Assembly: GCA_009773765.1 (NCBI GenBank)
Contig: WTWZ01000028.1
Coordinates: 31,948 to 66,155, forward strand
Reading direction: 5' to 3'
Origin: Prolixibacteraceae bacterium
Lineage (GTDB): Bacteria; Bacteroidota; Bacteroidia; Bacteroidales; Prolixibacteraceae
Length of the DNA stretch: 34,208 nt
In this document: piece after piece, positions 9,334 to 17,044 of the stretch
Position numbering within the stretch: the first letter of the stretch is position 1
Layout: each line of letters begins with the position of its first letter
Notes under the pieces: generated by a model
The model's database searches: none
The model's input: the letters and a program-made list of their open reading frames with translations, nothing else
What the model was told of the DNA's origin: nothing
Position numbers and translations under genes: made by a program

Positions 9334-10116
9334 ATGAAACTCAAAATTTACCAAATTGATGCTTTTACCGATAAGGTTTTTGAAGGAAATCCTGCTGTAG
9401 TTGTTCCGCTTGAAAACTGGCTGCCTGACAACATAATGCAGCAAATTGCATTGGAAAACAACCTGTCGGAAACAGCTTTTTTTGTTCCAATTGAAAATGG
9501 ATTTCACATCCGCTGGTTTACACCGGTTGCAGAGGTAAATTTGTGCGGCCATGCAACCCTGGCTTCAGCCCATGTAATTTTCAACAACCTGAATTATTTT
9601 GAAAACGAAATTTGCTTTCACTCAAAAAGCGGTTTGTTAAAAGTGAAAATTGAAAACGATTTGATTGTACTCGATTTTCCGGCATCGCAGGTTACACCTG
9701 TTGAAATTCCTGAAGAAGTGGCAAAGGCTTTTCATATTCAGCCGGTTGCCTGTTTTAAAGGGCGCTACGATTTTATGTTAATATTTGAAAATGAAAGTCA
9801 GGTTAAACAGTTAAAACCCGATTTTCAGCAATTGGTGCAAGCAAAAACAAGAGGTGTAATCTGTACCTCGATTTCTGAAAATTACGATTTTGTATCGCGG
9901 TTTTTTGCCCCGGCAGTGGGTGTAAACGAAGACCCTGTAACGGGATCGGCGCACACGATGCTTATTCCGTATTGGGCGGGGATTCTTGGCAAAAACGAAG
10001 TGACAGGGAAACAAGTATCTGCCCGCGGCGGTATTCTCTATTGTAAAAATCTGGGCGAACGCGTTGAAATTGGGGGAAAAGCGGTGACGTTTCTGGTTGG
10101 GGAGATTCATTTATAA
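9334..10116 (+). CDS. PhzF family isomerase-like protein
   Basis: The 260 aa protein has the diaminopimelate epimerase fold pattern of the PhzF family: an N-terminal QIDAFTDKVFEGNPAVV, the conserved Glu47 in ETAFF (the catalytic Glu of PhzF), CGHATLASAHV (71-81) and, in the second half, EDPVTGSAHTMLIPYW. It shows no signal peptide and should be cytoplasmic. PhzF itself isomerises trans-2,3-dihydro-3-hydroxyanthranilate in phenazine synthesis, but no other phenazine genes are present. Most members in Bacteroidota have no known substrate, so only the family is called. It appears to be a single-gene unit; a TAACTTTA, one base from the promoter consensus, lies about 20 nt before the ATG. Confidence 0.85.
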   Translation: MKLKIYQIDAFTDKVFEGNPAVVVPLENWLPDNIMQQIALENNLSETAFFVPIENGFHIRWFTPVAEVNLCGHATLASAHVIFNNLNYFENEICFHSKSGLLKVKIENDLIVLDFPASQVTPVEIPEEVAKAFHIQPVACFKGRYDFMLIFENESQVKQLKPDFQQLVQAKTRGVICTSISENYDFVSRFFAPAVGVNEDPVTGSAHTMLIPYWAGILGKNEVTGKQVSARGGILYCKNLGERVEIGGKAVTFLVGEIHL

Positions 10117-10173
10117 TTGTTAACCTGCTGACTTCCCGTCAACTGGTGAATAGTGCTTAATATCAACCTTCTA

Positions 10174-10205
10174 TTGAGCAGGTGAACTTGAAGTCACCAG
10201 CTCAA
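10174..10205. repeat. Inverted repeat after the PhzF gene
   Basis: TTGAGCAGGTGA is paired with TCACCAGCTCAA across an 8-nt loop; 11 of 12 positions pair, with one A-A mismatch. It is not followed by a T run on either strand, so it is not a textbook terminator. It lies about 60 nt before the promoter box of the AAA gene, where it could be an operator or a transcript-end hairpin. Confidence 0.6.
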
Positions 10206-10261
10206 TCACAAAAAATAGAAAAAAATATTTAACTGCGACAGTTTTTGGCGCAGGCTGGTTC

Positions 10262-10269
10262 TACTTTTG
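10262..10269 (+). promoter_or_regulatory. Candidate -7 box of the AAA ATPase operon
   Basis: TACTTTTG matches TAnnTTTG and ends 26 nt before the ATG at 10296. The only TTG upstream (10245-10247) is 14 nt away, shorter than the usual 19 or so, so the -33 side is weak. Confidence 0.45.
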
Positions 10270-10295
10270 CCTCAGAAACTTAAAACAATAAAAGT

Positions 10296-11423
10296 ATGAA
10301 CTCAAAATACCTCTTTGAAAAAACACAGTTTTCACCCTATTCAGACATGAAAATCTCACCTGCAATTAACCTGGCGCAGGTGTTTGAACCCCGAAGAAAT
10401 TCATACCTGAACGAATTAACCTTATTTACCACCCTTTTTAATTCAATCCCGAATTTCATTCACGAAAAAAATATCAATTGCAAAAAAGCAAGCAATTGGT
10501 TTTCTGATACCTACAAAGCGGAAATCAAAGATTGTTATTACGACAAAATATATTTCGACAGAAACAAAACATCTGAATTTGACGATCTTTTTTATGTTAT
10601 TTACGAAGATTTGCTTATCGATTTCGACACACAAAATTCCATCGTCAGGTTTCTTTTCCGAAACACTGGAATGGAGAAAGTAGAGGGAATTATCAACGAA
10701 ATCAGAAAGTTTAAAAACCGAAAATCGAAACGCAAGCCGGAGATTTCGCTGCTTATGGTTACCAGAAACGGAATTGAAAGCAAATCGCTGACCATTGCCA
10801 AACCAAAACTGAGCATTGAAGACAACTACAACAACGATTTCAGGGAAATACACCAAACCGTCATGAAACGGCTTTCGCGGAACAACGACAAAGGACTTGT
10901 TCTTTTGCACGGAAAACCCGGAACCGGAAAGACTTCGTACATCCGTTACCTGATAACTTCGCTGCGAAAGAATGTTATTTTCCTGCCGCCAAATATGGCC
11001 GGGGCAATTACCAATCCCGATTTAATTTCGATTTTAATCGCCAATCCCAATTCAATATTTGTAATCGAAGATGCCGAAAACATTATCGTTGACCGCGAAA
11101 AAGAAGGCCACTCCCCTGTTTCTGCTTTGCTGAATATTTCCGACGGCTTGCTTTCCGACTGTCTGAATATCCAGATTATTTGTTCTTTCAACACCGACAT
11201 CACCAAAGTTGACAGTGCTTTAATGCGAAAAGGTCGGCTAATTGCGAAATACGAATTTAAGGAACTGGAACCCGAAAAAGCCAATTCCCTTTCGGTTAAA
11301 CTGGGATTTGGCGCGGCATTCAGCAAACCTGCATCGCTGACTGCAATTTATAATCAGGAAGAAATGGACTTTCAGCAGAATAAAAGACAGCATGCAATGG
11401 GATTTAAATCAGATAATTATTGA
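10296..11423 (+). CDS. AAA family ATPase (BCS1-like AAA core)
   Basis: The 375 aa protein has an N-terminal region of about 190 aa with no recognised domain and a C-terminal AAA module. Walker A is GKPGTGKTS (206-214), Walker B is SIFVIEDAE (D259 region), sensor 1 is IICSFNTDI, and the likely arginine finger segment is DSALMRKGRL. The order and the short core recall BCS1/classical AAA proteins, which remodel or thread proteins as hexamers. No membrane segment or signal peptide is seen. It is the first gene of a tight operon: its TGA ends 2 nt before the ATG of the phosphoesterase. The substrate is unknown. The N-terminal region would be the specificity part by analogy with the family. Confidence 0.82.
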   Translation: MNSKYLFEKTQFSPYSDMKISPAINLAQVFEPRRNSYLNELTLFTTLFNSIPNFIHEKNINCKKASNWFSDTYKAEIKDCYYDKIYFDRNKTSEFDDLFYVIYEDLLIDFDTQNSIVRFLFRNTGMEKVEGIINEIRKFKNRKSKRKPEISLLMVTRNGIESKSLTIAKPKLSIEDNYNNDFREIHQTVMKRLSRNNDKGLVLLHGKPGTGKTSYIRYLITSLRKNVIFLPPNMAGAITNPDLISILIANPNSIFVIEDAENIIVDREKEGHSPVSALLNISDGLLSDCLNIQIICSFNTDITKVDSALMRKGRLIAKYEFKELEPEKANSLSVKLGFGAAFSKPASLTAIYNQEEMDFQQNKRQHAMGFKSDNY

Positions 11424-11425
11424 AT

Positions 11426-12058
11426 ATGGACATCACTTTTATTTCGGATACGCATGGTTTGCACAATCGTTTAAACCTGAACGGGGGAACGCTTTTAATC
11501 CATTCAGGCGATATAACAGAATATGGGACAGAAGAAGAAGTTTTCGAATTTTTGCACTGGTTTTCAAGGCAGAATTTCAAACATAAAATCTTTATAGCCG
11601 GAAATCATGATTTGTTTTTAGAAGAATGCATTTCTGCAAAAAGGAAACGGATGATTCCTTCGGATATCATCTATCTGCAAAACAATGGGATAGAAATTGA
11701 AGGCCTGAAAATTTGGGGATCGCCGGTTACTCCCTATTTTTTAGGCATGGCTTTCAATGCCCGGCACGGAACAGAAATCAGGAAGGTTTGGGATAAAATT
11801 CCTGCCGGTACCGATATACTGATTACACACGGACCGCCTAAAGCTATTTTGGACGGTGGTGTTGGATGCGAAGAATTACTTCAAAAAGTGAATAAAATAA
11901 AACCGGCAATTCATTGTTTTGGACATGCGCACGGGCAAAATGGAATTGAAACGATCAACGGCACGGCGTTTATAAATGCCTCGGTAGTCAATTGTCTCGA
12001 TCCATTCAAATGTGCAGAATATAAGGTGATTGGCAAACCAATAATTTATAAAATCTGA
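11426..12058 (+). CDS. Calcineurin-like metallophosphoesterase
   Basis: The product is 210 aa from the ATG at 11426; the frame also has a TTG at 11420 that overlaps the previous stop and is less likely. All blocks of the two-metal phosphoesterase fold are present: D8-x-H10 in SDTHG, GD (D29) in HSGDITE, GNHD (N60, H61), H135 in ITHGPP, and GHAH (H167, H169). The size and layout are like the MPPED/239AB-type cyclic nucleotide or phosphodiester hydrolases, but the substrate is not predictable. It starts 2 nt after the AAA gene and ends 1 nt before the exonuclease gene, so the three are almost certainly translated from one message. Confidence 0.87.
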   Translation: MDITFISDTHGLHNRLNLNGGTLLIHSGDITEYGTEEEVFEFLHWFSRQNFKHKIFIAGNHDLFLEECISAKRKRMIPSDIIYLQNNGIEIEGLKIWGSPVTPYFLGMAFNARHGTEIRKVWDKIPAGTDILITHGPPKAILDGGVGCEELLQKVNKIKPAIHCFGHAHGQNGIETINGTAFINASVVNCLDPFKCAEYKVIGKPIIYKI

Positions 12059-12059
12059 C

Positions 12060-12545
12060 ATGAACACATTTACTGCCATTGATTTCGAAACCGCTCACGG
12101 CAAACGTTGGAGCATCTGCCAGGTTGGGCTGGTGCGTGTTGAAAACGGTATAATTACCGATGAACTCAGCATTTTGGTGCAGCCTCCCAACAATTTTTAC
12201 TGGAACTGGTTTATCGGCATACACCATATTACACCAGAAATGACCCGAAACGCGCCCACTTTCGATAAAATCTGGCATTTGGTTGAACCGTTTATCAAAA
12301 ACCAAACGGTAGTTGCACACAATGGATTTAGTTTCGATTTTCCGGTTCTGGCGCAAACACTTCTATATTATGGATTGGAAGTTCCTGAATACGAAAAGAA
12401 TTGTACTTACCGGATTTATAAAAGCAGTTTGTTTTCACTTTGCCAGCGGTTTCAAATTGCTTTAAACCACCACAAAGCGTTGAGTGATGCACGTGCATGT
12501 GCGGAGTTGTTTTCTTTACATTTTAAAACTGAAAATAATGATTGA
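12060..12545 (+). CDS. DEDDh 3'-5' exonuclease (DnaQ-like)
   Basis: The 161 aa protein is an exonuclease domain with nothing attached. The catalytic set is complete: D8 and E10 in AIDFET, D93 in AHNGFSFDFP, and H138 with D143 in HHKALSDARA (the HxAxxD form of DEDDh enzymes). Stand-alone enzymes of this size resemble the epsilon subunit of DNA polymerase III or oligoribonuclease-like trimmers; DNA or RNA as substrate cannot be decided here. The last 8 nt overlap the start of the next gene (ATGATTGA). Two decayed copies of its 3' end occur downstream, at 13999-14154 and 15474-15540. Confidence 0.88.
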   Translation: MNTFTAIDFETAHGKRWSICQVGLVRVENGIITDELSILVQPPNNFYWNWFIGIHHITPEMTRNAPTFDKIWHLVEPFIKNQTVVAHNGFSFDFPVLAQTLLYYGLEVPEYEKNCTYRIYKSSLFSLCQRFQIALNHHKALSDARACAELFSLHFKTENND

Positions 12546-13272
12546 AAACTGGGAAGAATTCTATGCGGAAATTGAAAAGCTTTCGTTACCCGAGTTAGAG
12601 ACAAGGATTAAGGAGTTGTATAAAGAATTCCAGAGAAGCAGAGCTTATTCAGATGACAGGTTGAATGCATGTCTTGGACAACGCAAATACCTGATAGACA
12701 GAAATTTTAAGTTTACGCCTGAAGCCGTCAGGCATATTGAACGGGTGAACCGGATATTAACGGAAAGTACGGCCAGGGTATTGCAGCGCACCGTGCTTCT
12801 TTATCGTCAGATGGTGCAACTCAAAGCACAGGGCGATGATTTTCTGGATGATTTTGAGGTAGAGGGTACGGTTGCTGTTCATTTCCGTGGTGATGAATCG
12901 GTATTAACGCTCGACGAGGATGAAAATAACGGACAGTCGGATTATGTAGCTATGGCCGATGTATTGGATTATAGTCAACTTGCTTTTGAATATTTGCGCT
13001 CGTTTACCCTCTCCGACAGGGATAATGTTGGCAGCAATGCAACCGATGAAGAACGTGAAACTGACAATATGCTGGAATTTAACTGGAATATTGAACTGCT
13101 GAGCGCTCCCGAGCTTAGTGCCATCGAATACTTTTGCTATGCCTCGCACATTCTTTTTGTTGATTCAGACTATTCAATTTCAGATTGTATCCGCATCAAC
13201 GATGTTTGGAACGAGGTGAAAGTGACGCATCAAAATTGGGGTGAAAAATTATCTACGATGGAAAAACTATGA
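12538..13272 (+). CDS. Uncharacterised protein, first of a tandem paralogue pair
   Basis: The product is 244 aa from the ATG at 12538. The frame is open further upstream inside the exonuclease gene, but the paralogue next door starts at the matching residue (MMENWEEF against MIENWEEF). I do not recognise the family. The N-terminal third is charged and helical, with likely coiled-coil (LSLPELETRIKELYKEFQ, then a helix ending RVNRILTE). The middle has an acidic strip, GDDFLDDFEVEGTV and LTLDEDENNGQSDYV. The C-terminal third is better conserved between the copies (LSAIEYFCYASHILFVDSDY, RINDVWNEVKVTH). There is no signal peptide or membrane segment. It overlaps both neighbours, so it is part of the AAA-phosphoesterase-exonuclease operon. 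Confidence 0.75.
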   Translation: MIENWEEFYAEIEKLSLPELETRIKELYKEFQRSRAYSDDRLNACLGQRKYLIDRNFKFTPEAVRHIERVNRILTESTARVLQRTVLLYRQMVQLKAQGDDFLDDFEVEGTVAVHFRGDESVLTLDEDENNGQSDYVAMADVLDYSQLAFEYLRSFTLSDRDNVGSNATDEERETDNMLEFNWNIELLSAPELSAIEYFCYASHILFVDSDYSISDCIRINDVWNEVKVTHQNWGEKLSTMEKL

Positions 13273-14012
13273 TGGAAAATTGGGAAGAATTCCGTACGGA
13301 AATTAAAAAGCTGTCGTTACCCGAATTGGAGGTAAGGATTAAGGAACTTTACAAAGAATTCCAACGACGTTACGAACGTAAAAATGAGAAATTGAACGCT
13401 TGTTTATCGCAACGCAAACGCCTCAATGATAACAATTTTAAGTTTACACCCGAAGCCGTAAAACATATTGAACGGGTGAACCGGATATTAACTGAAGGAA
13501 GGGCGAAGGTATTACAACGCTGCGGTTTTCTTTACAGGCAGTTGCTGCAAATGAAAAAGCAAGGCGATGATTTCCTGGATGATTTTGAGATAGAAGGTAC
13601 GGTTACTGTTCGGTTTAATAATGAAGATTCGGTTTTGACATTAGACGATGATGAAAATAACGGACAATCGGATTATGTTGCAATAGCAGAAGTTTTGGAA
13701 GATACTCAAACTGATTTTGAATGTCTGACATCGTTCTATTTCTCCTGGTCCAAAAATGCTGATTTTCAGGCCAGCGACGAAGAACTTGGAATCATAGACA
13801 GCAGTTTAAAGACAAATTTTAATTATGAACTTTTGGATGCTCCGGAACTCAGCCATATTGAATACTTTTGCTTTGCTTCACATGTCCTCTTTGTTGATAT
13901 GGATTACTCATTATCAGATATTATCCGCATTAACGAAGTTTGGAATGAGGTGAAAGTAACTCATAAGAATTTGGGAGTAAACGGGAACAAGCAATCCAAT
14001 GCTAAAATTTGA
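13269..14012 (+). CDS. Uncharacterised protein, second of the tandem paralogue pair
   Basis: The 247 aa protein is homologous along its whole length to the preceding gene; by eye well over half of the residues are the same. Conserved blocks include KLSLPELEVRIKELYKEFQR, NFKFTPEAVKHIERVNRIL, GDDFLDDFEIEGTV, DENNGQSDYVA and RINEVWNEVKVTH. The two copies differ most near residues 165-190 (around SWSKNADFQASDEE). Its ATG overlaps the previous stop by 4 nt, and its own 3' end runs into the relic of an exonuclease gene. The tandem copies suggest two subunits of one complex, or one copy adapted to another partner (inference). The function is unknown. Confidence 0.75.
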   Translation: MMENWEEFRTEIKKLSLPELEVRIKELYKEFQRRYERKNEKLNACLSQRKRLNDNNFKFTPEAVKHIERVNRILTEGRAKVLQRCGFLYRQLLQMKKQGDDFLDDFEIEGTVTVRFNNEDSVLTLDDDENNGQSDYVAIAEVLEDTQTDFECLTSFYFSWSKNADFQASDEELGIIDSSLKTNFNYELLDAPELSHIEYFCFASHVLFVDMDYSLSDIIRINEVWNEVKVTHKNLGVNGNKQSNAKI

Positions 14013-14154
14013 AAAGCACTGTACTTACCGTTTATTTAGAAAGAATCTTGCAACATTATGCAAAATGTTTAATATACATTTGAACCATCACGAAGCTTTG
14101 AATGATGCAAGGGCTTGTGGGGAGTTGTTTTTAATTAATTTGAATAGAAAATAA
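13999..14154 (+). pseudogene. Relic of a DEDDh exonuclease 3' end (copy 1)
   Basis: An open stretch of 51 codons matches the last quarter of the exonuclease at 12060-12545. It reads HCTYRLFRKN where that gene reads NCTYRIYKSS, and LNHHEALNDARACGELF where that gene has LNHHKALSDARACAELF. The HxAxxD tail of the active site is kept, but the DxE and middle Asp parts are absent. Nucleotide similarity is only moderate, so it comes from a diverged homologue and not from a recent duplication. It begins inside the last codons of the second paralogue. Confidence 0.8.
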
Positions 14155-14161
14155 ACTGAAT

Positions 14162-15289
14162 ATGGGAGATATAAAAAACTTGTTAAATCAAGTATCAATC
14201 ATCACAAAAAAGAACGATGAATTTCTTGACGCCACAGGAGGGCGTTTTAATATTTTCCGAATTGCAGGTGTAAACCACTATGAAAATACACACTCTGCCG
14301 TCCTTGCAGAATTATTAAATCCCAAGGGTTCACATGGATTAAAAAGTAAGTTTTTACAGGCTTTTTTGGATAGGATAAGACTCAAAGATGAATTAAAGGA
14401 CATTGATTGTGAAAATGCAAATGTAAAAACTGAAGCACCAACAGAAGATGGCAGAATAGATATTTTAATTCGAGACAATATGAGTCATTCGGTTATAATT
14501 GAGAACAAGATTTACGCTAGGGATCAGGTTCAACAGTTGAAAAAATACAATGCCCATGGGTTAAAAATCTCTAATGAAAAGTATCAGATTTTTTATTTGA
14601 CTCTTTATGGAACAGAAGCCTCTGATAATAGCGGTGGTGGTATTAACTATTCAAGAATTTCTTATGCAGATGATATTATTTCGTGGCTTGAACAATGTGT
14701 ACAGTTATCTGCTCGATACCCACTTGTTAGAGAAACAATAAATCAATATATTAATCACTTAAAAAAATTAACAAATCAAGATATGGATAAGATAAATCAA
14801 AACGAATTGGTTGAACTACTTTCAAAACCAGATAATATTAAAGCTGCCTTTAAAATTTCGGAGAATGTAAAAAATCTCAAAATTAAATTAGTTACTGATA
14901 TGGCAGAAGGAGTTGCGAAAAAATTCGCTATGGAATTTAAAGTAAATGATGATGCAAATGGCTTCTATTTTTATAAAAAGGGTTGGAAAGAAGGTGCTGG
15001 AATATGGTTTGCCGAATCCAAAGGGATGATTTATTATGCAATAAAAACAAGTGAAGCTTGTTTTGGTAAAGCAATTTTACAAATGAAGATTGTTGAACTA
15101 TTTGAACAGGAACCCATTCCATGGGATCCTTTTGGATATGGAATTGTAATGAATGACCATTGGCAGAATAATACTGAACTGTACCTTAAAATGGTCGACG
15201 GTTCTTTAGCTGAAGAAACAATAATTGTCAGACTGAAAAAGGTAATGGATTACCTCAAAGAGCATTCTGAAATTGAAGAAGTTTTATGA
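14162..15289 (+). CDS. PD-(D/E)XK nuclease superfamily protein (PDDEXK_4-like), first copy
   Basis: The product is 375 aa. The nuclease core lies in the first third: ENTHSAVLAELLNP (41-54), then GRIDILI with D100, then IIENK giving E114 and K116, then a Gln-rich helix start ARDQVQQLKKY. This is the order seen in the PDDEXK_4 family, found as stand-alone proteins in many mobile or defence-rich regions. The C-terminal half (about 200-375) is not recognised; it has aromatic-rich strands (GFYFYKKGWKEGAGIWF) that might bind a target. The gene is visibly richer in A and T than the operon before it, which suggests transfer. It starts 8 nt after the exonuclease relic, so it may be read through from the operon. 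Confidence 0.72.
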   Translation: MGDIKNLLNQVSIITKKNDEFLDATGGRFNIFRIAGVNHYENTHSAVLAELLNPKGSHGLKSKFLQAFLDRIRLKDELKDIDCENANVKTEAPTEDGRIDILIRDNMSHSVIIENKIYARDQVQQLKKYNAHGLKISNEKYQIFYLTLYGTEASDNSGGGINYSRISYADDIISWLEQCVQLSARYPLVRETINQYINHLKKLTNQDMDKINQNELVELLSKPDNIKAAFKISENVKNLKIKLVTDMAEGVAKKFAMEFKVNDDANGFYFYKKGWKEGAGIWFAESKGMIYYAIKTSEACFGKAILQMKIVELFEQEPIPWDPFGYGIVMNDHWQNNTELYLKMVDGSLAEETIIVRLKKVMDYLKEHSEIEEVL

Positions 15290-15339
15290 CTATAAGTTCA
15301 TATTTTTTCTATAGATCAAATTTAAGTACACAAATAATT

Positions 15340-15475
15340 TTAAGCTGGTTCAACAACTTTATCAAGTGGTGGAATTTCCGGAGAGGAAAACTCTTCATTT
15401 TCGATGGTAATGATTTCAGATAAAGATATAAAATTGATAACCGGTTCTTACGCAAACGCTTCAGTATTATTGAAT
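15340..15475 (-). pseudogene. Relic of an unknown minus-strand gene (related to 17467-17673)
   Basis: Read on the minus strand, 15447-15340 gives EPVINFISLSEIIT and then PPLDKVVEPA followed by a stop. The small protein at 17673-17467 ends APVIVFKPLAEIIS and LPLDKVAEPN. Just upstream, in another frame, LRNFNSIILKRLRKN matches FRKFNYTLKKL of that protein, so a frameshift separates the two parts. It lies between the two nuclease genes in a 306-nt gap (15290-15595), the rest of which holds an exonuclease relic and AT-rich sequence. Confidence 0.65.
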
Positions 15476-15540
15476 TGAAATTCCTCAGTATGAAAAGCAT
15501 TGTACTTACAGCTTATTTGAGACAATCTTGCTTCATTATG
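15474..15540 (+). pseudogene. Relic of a DEDDh exonuclease 3' end (copy 2)
   Basis: The frame from 15474 reads IEIPQYEKHCTYSLFE. The intact exonuclease has LEVPEYEKNCTYRIYK at the matching place, and the first relic has FEKHCTYRLFR. The bases also line up with 14011-14060 with a small deletion, ending in CTTGC..CATTATG in both. After that it is out of frame and soon stops. It is a third, more eroded copy of the same gene end, placed just before the second nuclease gene. Confidence 0.65.
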
Positions 15541-15595
15541 AAAAAAATATGATAAACTTTTAAATTTATTTAATCAAACTAATAAACAATTTATT

Positions 15596-16642
15596 ATGAG
15601 CAATTTAGCAAATACAAACTTATTTAAACATGCACCAAAGGAATTGGTCACAGATGCATTTATAACTTGGTTGTTTTATTTTTTAGACTGCGATGAATAT
15701 TATATGCAAAAGAAAATAGTATTCGATGAATTACTTTTAAAACCAGAGGATATTGGGAAAGAAGTTAATAAAATCAAAATAATCAAACAGCAAACCAGTA
15801 ATTTCGGTCGAACCGATATTATTCTTGAATTTAATTTAAATGGCAAAGAAGAAAAAATTCTATTTGAAAATAAAACATGGACTACCACAAATGAAAGACA
15901 ATTGAATGATTATAAAAAAGCTAATCCTGAATTTTATAAATACATCTATTTAAAACTAGCCTATGTAGATTATGAAGAATTAAAGCTCACAAAGAGATGC
16001 GGTTATGAAGTAATAGATGTTTTCAAATTATCACAGACTTTTTCAAAAATCAAAAACATCAATTTAATTCTAATGCAATATTTAGAATATATTGATTTTA
16101 CATTTAAAGATCATATTTCGCAATTCCCATTAAAATTGTTGAATGAAAATAATACCGCATTATTATGGGATGGCCAAGCACAACACTTTTTAGTAGATGA
16201 AATTTATAAACAGATAGATGGTAAAGTCAGTGGATTATGTCTTAGATATGGAAGTAGCTTTGGACGTCCGTGGACTCAATTAGATATTTACGAAACAGAT
16301 AATATATATGGCAAAACAGAAGAAAAAATCTTTTGGAGAGTAGATATAAGAGGAGGAGAATTTTATTTAAGGTTAAACCAATATGCCTATATAGATATTT
16401 CACATAAAGAGCTGAAATTAAAAAGATTAGAAAAATTAAGAGAAATTGCAAATAATATTTCGAATAAACTGTTACTAGTTGGTGGTCGATTATCAAATAA
16501 GGGACTAATGGAAAGTGAAATCATAATTTTCTTTCTTAATCAAAATAGAATCAAGTCCTTATTAGATTTAATACCTACATTTACATTAGAATTTATAGTT
16601 GAATATGAAAAGATTTTAATACCAATTGAATCGCCAAAATAA
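15596..16642 (+). CDS. PD-(D/E)XK nuclease superfamily protein, second type
   Basis: The product is 348 aa. The active-site pattern is FGRTDIILEF (D74), ILFENK (E91 and K93) and ERQLNDYKK (Q102), preceded by an N-terminal helix with KELVTDAFITWLFYFLD that stands where the family has its first conserved acid. It is a distant relative of the nuclease at 14162-15289, alike in core order but not in the C-terminal half. The rest (about 180-348) is unrecognised and contains LALW-like and GGEFYLRLNQYAYIDIS strands. The gene is very AT-rich, the most so in the window by eye, which suggests recent transfer. It is followed by a hairpin terminator and starts about 55 nt after an exonuclease relic. Confidence 0.7.
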   Translation: MSNLANTNLFKHAPKELVTDAFITWLFYFLDCDEYYMQKKIVFDELLLKPEDIGKEVNKIKIIKQQTSNFGRTDIILEFNLNGKEEKILFENKTWTTTNERQLNDYKKANPEFYKYIYLKLAYVDYEELKLTKRCGYEVIDVFKLSQTFSKIKNINLILMQYLEYIDFTFKDHISQFPLKLLNENNTALLWDGQAQHFLVDEIYKQIDGKVSGLCLRYGSSFGRPWTQLDIYETDNIYGKTEEKIFWRVDIRGGEFYLRLNQYAYIDISHKELKLKRLEKLREIANNISNKLLLVGGRLSNKGLMESEIIIFFLNQNRIKSLLDLIPTFTLEFIVEYEKILIPIESPK

Positions 16643-16699
16643 CAGATTTTTTATTTAACACTCTATCACTTAAACATCCATTCAGCCTCTTTCACTGCG

Positions 16700-16743
16700 A
16701 AAACCGCCTAAAAATAAAACTCTCATTTTCAGGCGGTTTTTTA
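16700..16743 (+). terminator. Intrinsic terminator after the second nuclease gene
   Basis: AAAACCGCCT (16700-16709) pairs with AGGCGGTTTT (16731-16740), with inner AAAA/TTTT pairs possible, and a T run follows. It could end transcripts from either side. A similar half, AAAACCGCCT with a like AT-rich tail, recurs at about 17684 without its partner arm. Confidence 0.75.
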
Positions 16744-16765
16744 TGCAAAAACTTTTAAAAGCGAC

Positions 16766-17044
16766 ATGTACCGGCTTACCTCCCCATCATCTTTGTTTGA
16801 AAAGCCAGAAATGGAAAAAGCTAAGAAAAAAAGACTCCTGAAATGCATTAAAAATGTGTACGATGCAGCCAAGGAAAACAAAGTGGAATCATCTGCCAAT
16901 GCCGGAATTGCAGAAAATGAATTCAGACTCAATTACTTTACTTTCAGCTTAATACCTGTCTTTCGAATTTCAACGGCAAACGGATTATTTGAATCGAGAT
17001 CCTTTTTTGAAATAGGATGGGGTTCAATTCTGGTGTCGATTTGA
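16766..17044 (+). CDS. Possible small hypothetical protein or gene remnant
   Basis: A 92-codon frame whose first half looks protein-like (EMEKAKKKRLLKCIKNVYDAAKENK, an amphipathic lysine-rich helix of which only part is quoted by key residues here), possibly starting at the ATG at 16811. The second half runs antisense through the 3' end of the nucleotidyltransferase gene and looks like chance coding. No family is recognised. It may be the start of a gene cut off by whatever brought in the minus-strand cassette. The gap 16643-16932 holds nothing else but the terminator. Confidence 0.25.
   Translation: MYRLTSPSSLFEKPEMEKAKKKRLLKCIKNVYDAAKENKVESSANAGIAENEFRLNYFTFSLIPVFRISTANGLFESRSFFEIGWGSILVSI

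Noticed and set aside
9334-10116. Phenazine biosynthesis cluster
   Set aside because: Only a PhzF-like gene is present; no other phz gene is seen, and the family is widespread with other roles.
10443-10910. A 155-codon minus-strand frame inside the AAA gene
   Set aside because: It is antisense to a well-supported ATPase gene and made of low-complexity Phe/Val/Lys runs.
15309-15500. A 63-codon minus-strand frame in the gap between the two nuclease genes
   Set aside because: Part of it (LRNFNSIILKRLRKN) fits the relic of the gene at 17467-17673, but the rest is out of frame with that homology, so it is a pseudogene and not a gene.
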